11,723 nt of DNA from Methylopumilus sp036745495 (GTDB lineage Bacteria; Pseudomonadota; Gammaproteobacteria; Burkholderiales; Methylophilaceae), in the NCBI GenBank assembly GCA_036745495.1, contig DAIOGA010000026.1, positions 1 to 11,723 of the forward strand, read 5' to 3'. Position 1 is the stretch's first letter; each line of letters begins with the position of its first letter. The position numbers and the translations under genes are program-made. The notes under the pieces were generated by a model, which was not told the origin of the DNA, ran no database searches, and saw nothing but the letters and a program-made list of their open reading frames with translations. Below, piece after piece: positions 1 through 6,696 of this stretch.

Positions 1-39
1 CCATGGGTAGTAAGCTTTGGTGTTGGTAAAAAGTTCTAG
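1..39 (+). CDS. C-terminal end of a probable outer-membrane beta-barrel protein (porin-like), partial
   Basis: Frame 1 is open from the window edge to TAG at 37-39 and reads PWVVSFGVGKKF. The last residue is Phe, with hydrophobic residues at alternating positions before it (V, F, V). This is the C-terminal beta-signal recognised by the BAM machinery, and it resembles the VGLRHKF-type ends of betaproteobacterial porins. A strong terminator lies downstream, which fits the end of a highly expressed gene. Only 12 residues are visible, so the identity is inferred from the C-terminal pattern alone; another beta-barrel protein would look the same. Confidence 0.55.
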   Translation, partial: PWVVSFGVGKKF

Positions 40-47
40 TAGCAAAT

Positions 48-68
48 AATGCTAGGTCCACTAGCATT
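48..68 (+). other. Perfect 8-bp inverted repeat (hairpin) just after the porin-like stop codon
   Basis: AATGCTAG (48-55) and CTAGCATT (61-68) pair perfectly around the 5-base loop GTCCA. The hairpin starts 8 bases after the TAG stop. It is followed by TTCCC rather than a T-run, so it is a weak terminator by itself. It could protect the 3' end of the mRNA or act in tandem with the terminator at 76-106. Confidence 0.6.
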
Positions 69-75
69 TCCCTTG

Positions 76-106
76 AAACCCCCGCCTTCAAAAGCAGGGG
101 TTTTTT
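76..106 (+). terminator. Rho-independent terminator of the upstream + strand gene
   Basis: AAACCCC (76-82) pairs with GGGGTTT (97-103). One C-A mismatch (83/96) and two inner GC pairs (84-85 with 94-95) close an 8-base loop. The stem runs into six T residues (101-106), the classic intrinsic terminator form on the + strand. The convergent TauE/SafE gene ends at 105, so its stop codon overlaps the tail. On the minus strand the hairpin is followed only by TTTC, so termination in that direction would be weaker. Confidence 0.85.
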
Positions 107-773
107 ATTGGCACCATAATTTCATGGGATGAATTAAGTCCATCCAAATTGCCCAAGATGCGGCAATCATAAGAAGCAATCCTGCGATACGCATTCCTTG
201 TGTTTCATTAAGCCACAACTTTCCATTTTTTATCTTTAGCCAAATGATTGGGCTCACAATTAATGAGATGCTTGTACCTAATGCAAAAAATATCATAGAA
301 AGCATTCCATTTAAAATATTTAAGGTTAACGCTGCAACAAGTAATGCCGAGTATAAAAGTCCACATGGCATAAAGGACCAAAGCATGCCTAATAAAAAAT
401 TACTCCTTAATGTTTTAGAAAATGTTTGAATCGTATTCCAAATAGATTCACCCATATGATCAATCCATTGAGGTTGCTTTGCATAAAGCAACATCACAAA
501 ACCCCATACAAAAATAATGCCATGAAAAAATGTCCAGATAGGATGAAGCGACATCGTTTGATTTGAAAACCAAGCGAGATTATTCACAGAATAAGCTGCG
601 ATACCACCTAAGATGCCATAACCTAAAATACGACCTAAGTGAAATTTCACAATCTGCCAAGATCCTTGTGCACTAATTGCAGCACATGGTGCTCCGCACA
701 TAGCGATACAATGTGGGCCGCCCATCAACCCCATAAAAAAAGTTGATAAAAAAACTGAGAATTGAAAAAGCAT
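105..773 (-). CDS. Sulfite exporter TauE/SafE-family (COG2836-like) membrane protein
   Basis: This 222-residue protein is mostly hydrophobic, with about six predicted membrane segments. The N-terminal segment carries GGPHCIAMCGAPC (18-30, Cys 22, 26, 30 and His 21). A later segment carries FMPCGLLYSA (Cys 137). These paired Cys motifs in membrane helices are typical of the small TauE/SafE or DsbD-transmembrane-like proteins (COG2836) commonly found beside cbb3 oxidase assembly genes. A role in copper or thiol handling during oxidase maturation is an inference from location and cysteines; sulfite export is only the family name. The ATG overlaps the hemN stop codon as TAATG, so translation is probably coupled to hemN. 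The gene ends two bases from the stem of the terminator of the convergent gene. Confidence 0.8.
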   Translation of the reverse strand: MLFQFSVFLSTFFMGLMGGPHCIAMCGAPCAAISAQGSWQIVKFHLGRILGYGILGGIAAYSVNNLAWFSNQTMSLHPIWTFFHGIIFVWGFVMLLYAKQPQWIDHMGESIWNTIQTFSKTLRSNFLLGMLWSFMPCGLLYSALLVAALTLNILNGMLSMIFFALGTSISLIVSPIIWLKIKNGKLWLNETQGMRIAGLLLMIAASWAIWMDLIHPMKLWCQ

Positions 774-2188
774 TAAAGAATTTTAGAAAACCGCGTGCGA
801 TTTTGATCCAATTGTAAGTATCGATCAAAAATCATAGCAATTGCACGTACAAAAAACCACCCTGTATCTGTCACTTGAATACCTGAATCATCTAAGTCGA
901 TAAAATCTTTTTCTTGAAAATTTCGAAGAAGATTCATTTCAGATGAAAAATATTCTTTGAAGTTAATTAAATAAGCCAATTCAATTGATTCGTAATCCAA
1001 TCGACCCTGACACATTATTTCCATAATGACAGCACGTCGTACGATATCATCTTTTGAAAGCGCTAATCCTTTAATAATCGGAAAGCGTCCATGATTAAGA
1101 TGATCATAATAATCTTCAAGTTCTTTTGCATTTTGATTGTAATTAGCTCCAACACGTCCAATCGCTGAAACACCTAATGCAATAATGTCGCAATCAGGTT
1201 GCGTACTATAGCCTTGGAAATTTCGATGCAATCTTCCTTGTCTTTTTGCAATGGCTAAACTATCTGTTGGCAAAGCAAAATGGTCCATACCTACATAGAT
1301 ATAACCATTTTCAAGAAATTTTTCGATAGCCAACGACAACATAGCAATCTTATTTTTTGCAGGGGGAATATCGTCTTCATGAATACGTCGCTGAGGCTTA
1401 AAGCGCTGAGGTAAATGCGCATAAGCATATAAAGCAATTCGATCAGGTTTTAAGCTAATCACTTGATCTAAGGTTTCATTAAATGTTTCAGGTGTTTGAA
1501 GTGGCAATCCATAAATTAAATCCATATTAATGGATTCATAACCATCTTCATGAGCGTTGCGCATGAGAGAAACTACTTGATCAAATGGCTGTATTCGGTG
1601 AACGGCCTTTTGCACATCAGGATTAAAATCCTGCACACCAAAACTTAAGCGATTAAAACCAATTTCTTTTAATCTTTTTAAACGCTTACTATCAACCGTT
1701 CTAGGATCTACTTCAATCGAATATTCCCCTTGAGGGCTTAATACAAAAACTTCTTTAAGTTTATTAAATAGCTCTTTGATTTCTTCATCTGAAAAAAATG
1801 TAGGTGAACCACCACCAAGATGAAGCTGACTCACAACTTGTTTCTGACCTAAATAATCGAGATGTAAATCAATTTCTTTTTTCAAATAATCTAAGTATTC
1901 GCGAGAACGTTCATGATGTTTAGTGACGATTTTATTGCAAGCACAGTAAAAACAAAGTGACTCACAAAAAGGAATATGAACATAAATCGACAAAGGTTGA
2001 TTAATTGGACGTAATCGTCTTTGCTCTAGCGCTTCTTTATAAGCGTGTTCAGTAAAAGCTTCTACAAAGCGATCTGCAGTCGGATATGAAGTATATCTTG
2101 GCCCATTGACGTCAAATTTTTGCAAAAGCGAAGTCGTAATAGGTGTCAACCCTAATTTTTGGTCTCTATTTTTGATAGCTGTATCCAT
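773..2188 (-). CDS. hemN: Oxygen-independent coproporphyrinogen III oxidase HemN
   Basis: This cytoplasmic radical SAM enzyme decarboxylates coproporphyrinogen III to protoporphyrinogen IX without oxygen. The 471 residues match the family length (E. coli HemN is 457). Visible signatures are NGPRYTSYPTA (29-39), the HemN-type cluster motif HIPFCESLCFYCAC with Cys 75, 79, 82 and 84 (CX3CX2CXC), HLGGGSPTFF, IEVDPRT and LSFGVQD. The fourth Cys separates true HemN from HemW-like proteins, which helps the call. The gene supplies heme for the neighbouring cbb3 oxidase when oxygen is low. An FNR-type box centred 43.5 bases upstream of the ATG suggests direct control by the divergent regulator. No clear Shine-Dalgarno precedes the ATG. 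An ATG at 2195 is out of frame and short, so 2188 is the best start. Confidence 0.96.
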   Translation of the reverse strand: MDTAIKNRDQKLGLTPITTSLLQKFDVNGPRYTSYPTADRFVEAFTEHAYKEALEQRRLRPINQPLSIYVHIPFCESLCFYCACNKIVTKHHERSREYLDYLKKEIDLHLDYLGQKQVVSQLHLGGGSPTFFSDEEIKELFNKLKEVFVLSPQGEYSIEVDPRTVDSKRLKRLKEIGFNRLSFGVQDFNPDVQKAVHRIQPFDQVVSLMRNAHEDGYESINMDLIYGLPLQTPETFNETLDQVISLKPDRIALYAYAHLPQRFKPQRRIHEDDIPPAKNKIAMLSLAIEKFLENGYIYVGMDHFALPTDSLAIAKRQGRLHRNFQGYSTQPDCDIIALGVSAIGRVGANYNQNAKELEDYYDHLNHGRFPIIKGLALSKDDIVRRAVIMEIMCQGRLDYESIELAYLINFKEYFSSEMNLLRNFQEKDFIDLDDSGIQVTDTGWFFVRAIAMIFDRYLQLDQNRTRFSKIL

Positions 2189-2224
2189 AGGGCATTACTG
2201 TGCCATAAGCCTAAATTGCAATCT

Positions 2225-2238
2225 TTGACGTATATCAA
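2225..2238. promoter_or_regulatory. FNR-type operator between hemN and fnr
   Basis: The site reads TTGAC-GTAT-ATCAA, one base from the E. coli consensus TTGAT-N4-ATCAA. Read on the minus strand it is TTGAT-ATAC-GTCAA, with the same half-sites as the ccoN box. Its centre is 43.5 bases from the hemN ATG and 77.5 bases from the fnr ATG. It could activate hemN and, from the same site, regulate the regulator itself. No convincing -10 element could be fixed for either direction. Confidence 0.8.
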
Positions 2239-2250
2239 AAAGACTTCATC

Positions 2251-2270
2251 TATTCATAGATTGATGAATA
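2251..2270. repeat. 7-bp inverted repeat next to the FNR box, upstream of fnr
   Basis: TATTCAT (2251-2257) and ATGAATA (2264-2270) are perfect inverted arms around the 6-base spacer AGATTG. The repeat lies 12 bases from the FNR box, in the expected core promoter region of fnr. It may be an operator for a second regulator or a chance AT-rich dyad. Confidence 0.35.
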
Positions 2271-2308
2271 AGCTACACTTAACGCTTTAAAACATAAGTA
2301 ATTTTTCG

Positions 2309-3028
2309 ATGAAAGCTGAAACATTCAAAGTTGCCTGTTCAAGTTGTAATCTGCGCGAGCTCTGTATGCCCGTAGGTTTTGATCAAAATGACATGCATAA
2401 ACTTGATGAAGTTGTCACAACACGTAAAAAAATTAAACAAGGTGACTTGCTCTTTGAAAATGGGGAAACGTTTACTTCTCTTTATGCTATTCGTACAGGT
2501 TTTTTTAAGACTTCTGTAGCGTCAGAAGATGGGCGCGAACAAGTTACAGGCTTTCAAATGGCCGGAGAAATTATAGGCCTCGATGGCATTGTGAATGATC
2601 ATCACACATGCAACGCTGTTGCTCTAGAAGATGCTGAAGTCTGTGTGATGCCTTTTGATCACATTGAAGATTTATCCAGAGAGTTTCCGGTGCTCCAAAA
2701 ACACGTTCATAAAATTATGAGTCGTGAAATCGTTCGCGAAAACGGCATGATGATGCTTCTTGGAAACATGTCAGCAGAAGAAAGGCTCGCTAACTTTTTA
2801 GTAAATCTCATTCAAAGACTTTTTGCCCGAGGACAATCACAATCCGAATTCATATTAAGAATGTCACGTGAAGAAATTGGAAGTTATTTAGGCCTTAAAC
2901 TTGAAACGGTCAGTCGTACTTTTTCAAAATATAGTGAAGAAGGCATTATTGAAGTTAAGCAACGTCATATTAAAATTTTAAAACCAGACGCATTAAAGCA
3001 ACTTGTTAAATCACCTAACTGCAAGTAA
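2309..3028 (+). CDS. fnr: FNR/Anr-type oxygen-sensing transcriptional regulator (Crp family)
   Basis: This 239-residue protein has the layout of a cytoplasmic oxygen-sensing Crp/Fnr activator. The N-terminus has Cys 10, 13 and 19 in CSSCNLRELC spacing, and the fourth ligand is Cys 112 in EVCVMPF, matching Cys 20, 23, 29 and 122 of E. coli FNR. A cyclic-nucleotide-like beta-roll spans about 40-125 and a dimer helix about 128-155. The helix-turn-helix SREEIGSYLGLKLETVSRTF (186-205) holds the E-SR triad (Glu199, Ser202, Arg203) that reads TTGAT half-sites. With the [4Fe-4S] cluster intact the protein should dimerise and bind such sites under low oxygen. FNR-like boxes lie upstream of hemN/fnr, ccoN and ccoI. 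At the E. coli Asp154 dimer-helix position it appears to carry Glu144. The Shine-Dalgarno before the ATG is weak. Confidence 0.93.
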   Translation: MKAETFKVACSSCNLRELCMPVGFDQNDMHKLDEVVTTRKKIKQGDLLFENGETFTSLYAIRTGFFKTSVASEDGREQVTGFQMAGEIIGLDGIVNDHHTCNAVALEDAEVCVMPFDHIEDLSREFPVLQKHVHKIMSREIVRENGMMMLLGNMSAEERLANFLVNLIQRLFARGQSQSEFILRMSREEIGSYLGLKLETVSRTFSKYSEEGIIEVKQRHIKILKPDALKQLVKSPNCK

Positions 3029-3040
3029 AAAGCTCAATAC

Positions 3041-3892
3041 ATGAGCGTATCTAAACAATATCTTAGTATTCATGATCACAGCCGAGAATTAAGCGGCCTC
3101 AAATATATTTACTCAGTCATTTCAAGGCGCGCAGGTGGCTTGTCGATTGGCGTTAACTTAAATGTGAATAACGCCTGTAATTGGCAATGTATATATTGTG
3201 AGATACCCAATCTCACGCGTGGTACACCACCGCCTATTGAATTAGATATACTTGAACAAGAGTTACGTTTTTTTCTTAGTGAAATTATTCATGGTGATTA
3301 CATGGAAAAAAATGTATCTCTCGAAGATCGTCATTTAAAAGACATTGCATTTTCAGGTAATGGCGAGCCGACGAGTGCGAATGAATTTCCAGAAGTTATT
3401 TCAATTGTTAAAAAGATTCTAAGTGAATTTAATTTACTTCATAAAATTAAAATACGACTCATTACCAATGGGAGTTTGATGCATCAAACCTCTGTAATTA
3501 AAAGTGTTGGAATGCTAAAAGAAATGAATGGTGAAGTTTGGTTTAAAGTAGACGCAGCTACTGAAGAGAGTATTAAGACAATTAATCAAGTGAATCTAAA
3601 GCCCTCCCAAATACTGGAGCGCCTCAAAAATAGTGCGAACGTTTGTCCAACTTTTGTGCAAACTTGTATTTTTACTATTGATGGCAAAGGCCCAAGCAAA
3701 AAAGACATTGATGCCTATGTAGAATTAATCAATGAAGTAAAAAGTATTATTCAAGGTGTTCATCTTTATGGCTTAGCAAGACCTTCTTTACAACCTCAAG
3801 CTAAAAACTTAGATCGTATTGATGAGGAGGTTCTTCAAGATATTGCAAAAGAATTACGTAGTCTCAATATTACAACTACTGTCAGCTATTAA
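3041..3892 (+). CDS. Radical SAM protein of unassigned function, downstream of fnr
   Basis: This 283-residue protein has the radical SAM cluster motif CNWQCIYC with Cys 46, 50 and 53 (CX3CX2C), and SGNGEPT (105-111) as the SAM-binding GGE-like motif. LITNGS (140-145), WFKVDAA (167-173) and YGLARPSLQPQ (243-253) look like conserved blocks. Remaining cysteines are C202 and C209; there is no cysteine-rich C-terminal domain of the kind that holds auxiliary iron-sulfur clusters. The motif set recalls COG0731-like (TYW1/wybutosine-related) radical SAM proteins, but I cannot name a substrate. It begins 12 bases after the fnr stop and is probably cotranscribed with it. Its stop overlaps that of the convergent ccoH by four bases. 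It is not HemN, because the fourth Cys of HemN is absent. Confidence 0.85.
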   Translation: MSVSKQYLSIHDHSRELSGLKYIYSVISRRAGGLSIGVNLNVNNACNWQCIYCEIPNLTRGTPPPIELDILEQELRFFLSEIIHGDYMEKNVSLEDRHLKDIAFSGNGEPTSANEFPEVISIVKKILSEFNLLHKIKIRLITNGSLMHQTSVIKSVGMLKEMNGEVWFKVDAATEESIKTINQVNLKPSQILERLKNSANVCPTFVQTCIFTIDGKGPSKKDIDAYVELINEVKSIIQGVHLYGLARPSLQPQAKNLDRIDEEVLQDIAKELRSLNITTTVSY

Positions 3893-4143
3893 TGTGATTT
3901 CGGTTTAATGCCTGTTTGCGCATGATTGCGAGCTTGAGTTGCAGGCGCCATAGGATCTCTTTCTTCACTCATCGTTTTATTGATCTCAATTCCTTTTTGA
4001 TAATAATTATCAATCACTGTATCGGGTCTCGTTACAGCTAAATAATAAGTAACGAATGAAGCGATCACAACTAGAAATGGCCCTCCTAAAATAAGCCAAA
4101 CATATCCATTTTTCCACCAAATTGTATTTTTTTGATTATCCAT
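3889..4143 (-). CDS. ccoH: CcoH/FixH-family cbb3 oxidase assembly protein
   Basis: From the chosen start, MDNQKNTIWW, the protein is 84 residues. It has one N-terminal membrane segment (about 13-33, YVWLILGGPFLVVIASFVTYYLA) and the FixH signature TRPDTVIDNYYQKGIEIN, followed by a short polar tail. CcoH assists assembly and stability of the cbb3 complex. The start at 4143 is preferred over the upstream in-frame ATG at 4200. The upstream one would overlap ccoG by 47 bases and add a non-conserved basic leader, whereas AAGGA (4151-4155) sits seven bases before 4143. It is shorter than FixH proteins with a large periplasmic domain, as often seen in beta- and gammaproteobacteria. Confidence 0.87.
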   Translation of the reverse strand: MDNQKNTIWWKNGYVWLILGGPFLVVIASFVTYYLAVTRPDTVIDNYYQKGIEINKTMSEERDPMAPATQARNHAQTGIKPKSH

Positions 4144-4150
4144 TTTTTTA

Positions 4151-4156
4151 TCCTTA
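4151..4156 (-). promoter_or_regulatory. Ribosome binding site of ccoH fused to the ccoG stop codon
   Basis: On the minus strand TAAGGA contains the ccoG stop TAA (4154-4156) and the AAGGA Shine-Dalgarno (4151-4155), seven bases from the ccoH ATG. It decides the ccoH start and suggests termination-reinitiation coupling. The same arrangement recurs at ccoN/ccoO and ccoO/ccoQ. Confidence 0.8.
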
Positions 4157-5578
4157 ATTTCTCGGCACAATAAATGTCGACTTTTCTTTGACGATCTCAT
4201 GCGTTTCTTCTGACTCTATTCTAAACATAATTTTATGAGAGCCTGATTTTTCAACACCATCTGGAATTTGAACTCTTACAGGCACCCATCGTGATTCAGT
4301 AGCTTTAATAGCAATTGTTTTGTTTGGCTCTAGATTATCCGAATCAACAACGATGTTATTAAGGCCTTCTACATAAATTTTATAATGCTGACCTTCTTCG
4401 AGGGCATTCATAATATTTAATCGATATACATTTTCAAGCATGCCGCCATCTGCCAATCTTGCCATGACACCGCGATCTCTCACTACATCAATTCTAAAAG
4501 AATTTCTAAACGTAAGGCTCCATAAAACACCGCCAATAATAGTTGTCAAAACGAGGCCATATATAAGTACGCGCACTCTAAAAATGCGCTTAATCATTTC
4601 CTGTTTAGTCCATCGATTAATTAAGGCATTTTCTGTTGTAAATTTTATAAGTCCTTGTGCATAGCCCACTTTATCCATGACAGAATTGCACGCATCGGCA
4701 CAAGCACCACAACTAATACATTCATATTGCAGGCCTTCACGAATATCAATCCCTGTCGGACATACCTGCACACAAATATGGCAATCAATACAATCGCCAA
4801 GTGCTTGATGATCAACATGTGATGATCTACCTCCTCGAGGCTCACCGCGTGCTTTGTCGTAACTAACAATCAATGTATCTTTATCAAACATTGCACTTTG
4901 AAATCTTGCATATGGGCACATGTATTTACATACTTGTTCACGCATAAAACCTGCATTGCCATATGTTGCAAAAGTATAAAAACATAACCAAAAAGTTTCC
5001 CACGGTCCTGTGGAGAGATACTTCACTTCAATAAAGAGATCTCTGATGGGCGTGAAATAACCTACAAAAGTAAATCCAGTCCAGAATGCAAAAAGTAACC
5101 ACACAAAATGTTTGCTCGAACGAATACCAAATTTTTTAGGTGTCCATGGCATATCATCTAATTTCTTTCTTGTCATGTGATTGCCTTCGATCTTCGATTC
5201 AATCCACATAAAGATTTCTGTGTAAACGGTTTGGGGACATGTAAACCCACACCATAATCTCCCCGCTACTGCGGTGAAAAGAAATAAAGATAATGCTGAA
5301 ATAATAAGAATGGCAGTGAGGTAGATGAGGTCTTGCGGATATAAAACTAATCCATAAATATAAAAACGCTTGCCGTCTAAATCAAAAAGGAGGGCTTGGC
5401 GACCACCCCATTGAAGCCAAGGCATCCCATAGAAATAAATTTGAGTAAGCCACACCATGAGCCAACGAAGTTTTGAGAAATAACCTTCGACACCTCTGGG
5501 TTGAATTTTTCCTTGCGACTTATAAAGTGAAATAACCTCTTCTTTTGGAAGAGGTTGATTCAATTGAGATAAGCTCAT
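4154..5578 (-). CDS. ccoG: CcoG (FixG/RdxA) membrane ferredoxin, cbb3 oxidase copper-supply protein
   Basis: This 474-residue inner-membrane protein contains two [4Fe-4S] ferredoxin motifs. They are CIDCHICVQVCP followed shortly by CISCGACADAC in the central cytoplasmic part (about residues 262-305). Upstream are the family blocks GFTCPQTVYTEIFMWIE and QVCKYMCPYARFQSAMFD, embedded among about five membrane helices. A final membrane segment is followed by a C-terminal beta-sandwich-like region, usual for FixG. Family work on CcoG assigns a role in reducing Cu(II) to Cu(I) for delivery to the CuB site of cbb3 oxidase. It follows ccoP by 19 bases with no obvious Shine-Dalgarno, so translation may depend on coupling. 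Length and motifs are complete. Confidence 0.96.
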   Translation of the reverse strand: MSLSQLNQPLPKEEVISLYKSQGKIQPRGVEGYFSKLRWLMVWLTQIYFYGMPWLQWGGRQALLFDLDGKRFYIYGLVLYPQDLIYLTAILIISALSLFLFTAVAGRLWCGFTCPQTVYTEIFMWIESKIEGNHMTRKKLDDMPWTPKKFGIRSSKHFVWLLFAFWTGFTFVGYFTPIRDLFIEVKYLSTGPWETFWLCFYTFATYGNAGFMREQVCKYMCPYARFQSAMFDKDTLIVSYDKARGEPRGGRSSHVDHQALGDCIDCHICVQVCPTGIDIREGLQYECISCGACADACNSVMDKVGYAQGLIKFTTENALINRWTKQEMIKRIFRVRVLIYGLVLTTIIGGVLWSLTFRNSFRIDVVRDRGVMARLADGGMLENVYRLNIMNALEEGQHYKIYVEGLNNIVVDSDNLEPNKTIAIKATESRWVPVRVQIPDGVEKSGSHKIMFRIESEETHEIVKEKSTFIVPRN

Positions 5579-5597
5579 CTAATGTACAGCTAGAAAA

Positions 5598-6500
5598 TTA
5601 ATGATTTGACATGCCCCAGACATAACTTGTAAGCACATGAATTTGCTCTGGTGTAAATTTAGCTTGCCAAGCTGGCATTTGATTTGTTTTACCTTCATGG
5701 ATACGTTTAATAATATTTGCTTCACCTGCACCATGTAACCAAATATTGTCGGTTAGGTTAGGTGCACCTACAAGTTGATTACCTTTGCCATCTGCTCCAT
5801 GACATGCAGCACATATCGTTGTAAATTTTGTCTTTCCTAATTCAGCACGTTTCACATCATGTTGGCTATTAGATAAACTTAAAACATAATTAGCTACATT
5901 TTTAATATCTTCTTCATTGCCAACAGCAGCCGCCATGGGAGGCATGACACCCATACGACCATTAGTAATGGTTTCTTTGATTTTTTCTGGTGATCCACCA
6001 TAAAGCCAATCATGGTCTGTTAAATTTGGAAAACCTCTCGTACCTCTGGCATCTGAACCATGACATTGCGCACAATTATTTAAAAATAAACGCTGACCAA
6101 TACCTTTAGCATCTTCATTCTTTGATAGATCTTCAATCGACATCGCTGCATATTTTGCATAAATAGGTTCGAGCGCTTTATTAGCTTCGGCTATTTCTTT
6201 GTCATATTGTTTATTTTTAGTCCAGCCAAGCTGACCGTCATAGCGACCGAGTCCCGGATATAAAGATAAATAAACCAATCCGAATACGATCGTGATTACA
6301 AATAAACGCACCCACCATAAAGGTAAAGGATTATTCATCTCTTTAAGATCTTCATCCCATACATGGCCACTCGTGCCATCTTTACTTTTCGTGACTTTAG
6401 TTTTGCTTGTTTTCCATAACAATAATGCACAACCTAAAATACCACCGAGTGATATAACAACAATCAATGTGGGCCAAAAGTCATTTATAAAATCATTCAT
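5598..6500 (-). CDS. ccoP: cbb3-type cytochrome c oxidase subunit III, diheme CcoP
   Basis: This 300-residue protein has two N-terminal membrane helices (about 8-29 and 62-81) and two cytochrome c domains in the periplasm. The heme attachment motifs are CAQCH (143-147) and CAACH (230-234). Likely axial Met ligands are in GVMPPM (Met186) and NQMPAW (Met275). CcoP accepts electrons from soluble or membrane c-type cytochromes and passes them to CcoO. The two-helix N-terminus is the longer CcoP variant common in beta- and gammaproteobacteria. The ATG overlaps the ccoQ stop by four bases (ATGA), and an AAAGGT-like ribosome site lies inside the end of ccoQ. No oddities were seen. Confidence 0.97.
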   Translation of the reverse strand: MNDFINDFWPTLIVVISLGGILGCALLLWKTSKTKVTKSKDGTSGHVWDEDLKEMNNPLPLWWVRLFVITIVFGLVYLSLYPGLGRYDGQLGWTKNKQYDKEIAEANKALEPIYAKYAAMSIEDLSKNEDAKGIGQRLFLNNCAQCHGSDARGTRGFPNLTDHDWLYGGSPEKIKETITNGRMGVMPPMAAAVGNEEDIKNVANYVLSLSNSQHDVKRAELGKTKFTTICAACHGADGKGNQLVGAPNLTDNIWLHGAGEANIIKRIHEGKTNQMPAWQAKFTPEQIHVLTSYVWGMSNH

Positions 6501-6685
6501 TTTCTTTTACCTTTTTTAGCAATTATTTTTTTATGTCTTACAGGTTTTGCATCTTCAACAAATGGCAAGTTTGCAGCCTCTTTAAAATCTCGACTATTGC
6601 GCTTAGCCCAAGTCCAAATAAGAATCGTTACAAATAGAATAAAACTTCCTACTGTAGCGATTGTTCTTAATTCATTAATATCCAT
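6497..6685 (-). CDS. ccoQ: cbb3-type oxidase subunit CcoQ
   Basis: This 62-residue protein has one membrane helix at about 9-27 (ATVGSFILFVTILIWTWA). It is followed by the usual CcoQ stretch RNSRDFKEAANLPF and a strongly basic tail (Arg/Lys-rich, last 14 residues). CcoQ stabilises the CcoNOP complex. Identification rests on its position between ccoO and ccoP, its size, and the 'A-L-PF-D' pattern after the helix. AAGGA at 6691-6695, fused to the ccoO stop, precedes the ATG by five bases. Its own TGA overlaps the ccoP ATG. Confidence 0.9.
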   Translation of the reverse strand: MDINELRTIATVGSFILFVTILIWTWAKRNSRDFKEAANLPFVEDAKPVRHKKIIAKKGKRK

Positions 6686-6690
6686 GCATA

Positions 6691-6696
6691 TCCTTA
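6691..6696 (-). promoter_or_regulatory. Ribosome binding site of ccoQ fused to the ccoO stop codon
   Basis: Minus-strand TAAGGA supplies the ccoO stop (6694-6696) and AAGGA five bases before the ccoQ ATG at 6685. This fixes the ccoQ start. Confidence 0.75.

Noticed and set aside
244..429. Open frame on the + strand inside the TauE/SafE gene
   Set aside because: It is antisense to a clear membrane protein gene and shows no recognisable motif.
1577..1586. TTGATCAA palindrome inside hemN as an FNR site
   Set aside because: The half-sites have no 4-base spacer and it lies within coding sequence, so it does not fit an FNR box.
4144..4200. Longer ccoH start at 4200
   Set aside because: It overlaps the ccoG coding end by 47 bases, adds a basic non-conserved leader, and has no good ribosome site, whereas AAGGA precedes the start at 4143.
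4440..4869. Short frames on both strands inside ccoG (4440-4664 +, 4645-4869 -)
   Set aside because: They are shadows of the ccoG ferredoxin region; the Cys content of the minus one only mirrors ccoG codons out of frame.
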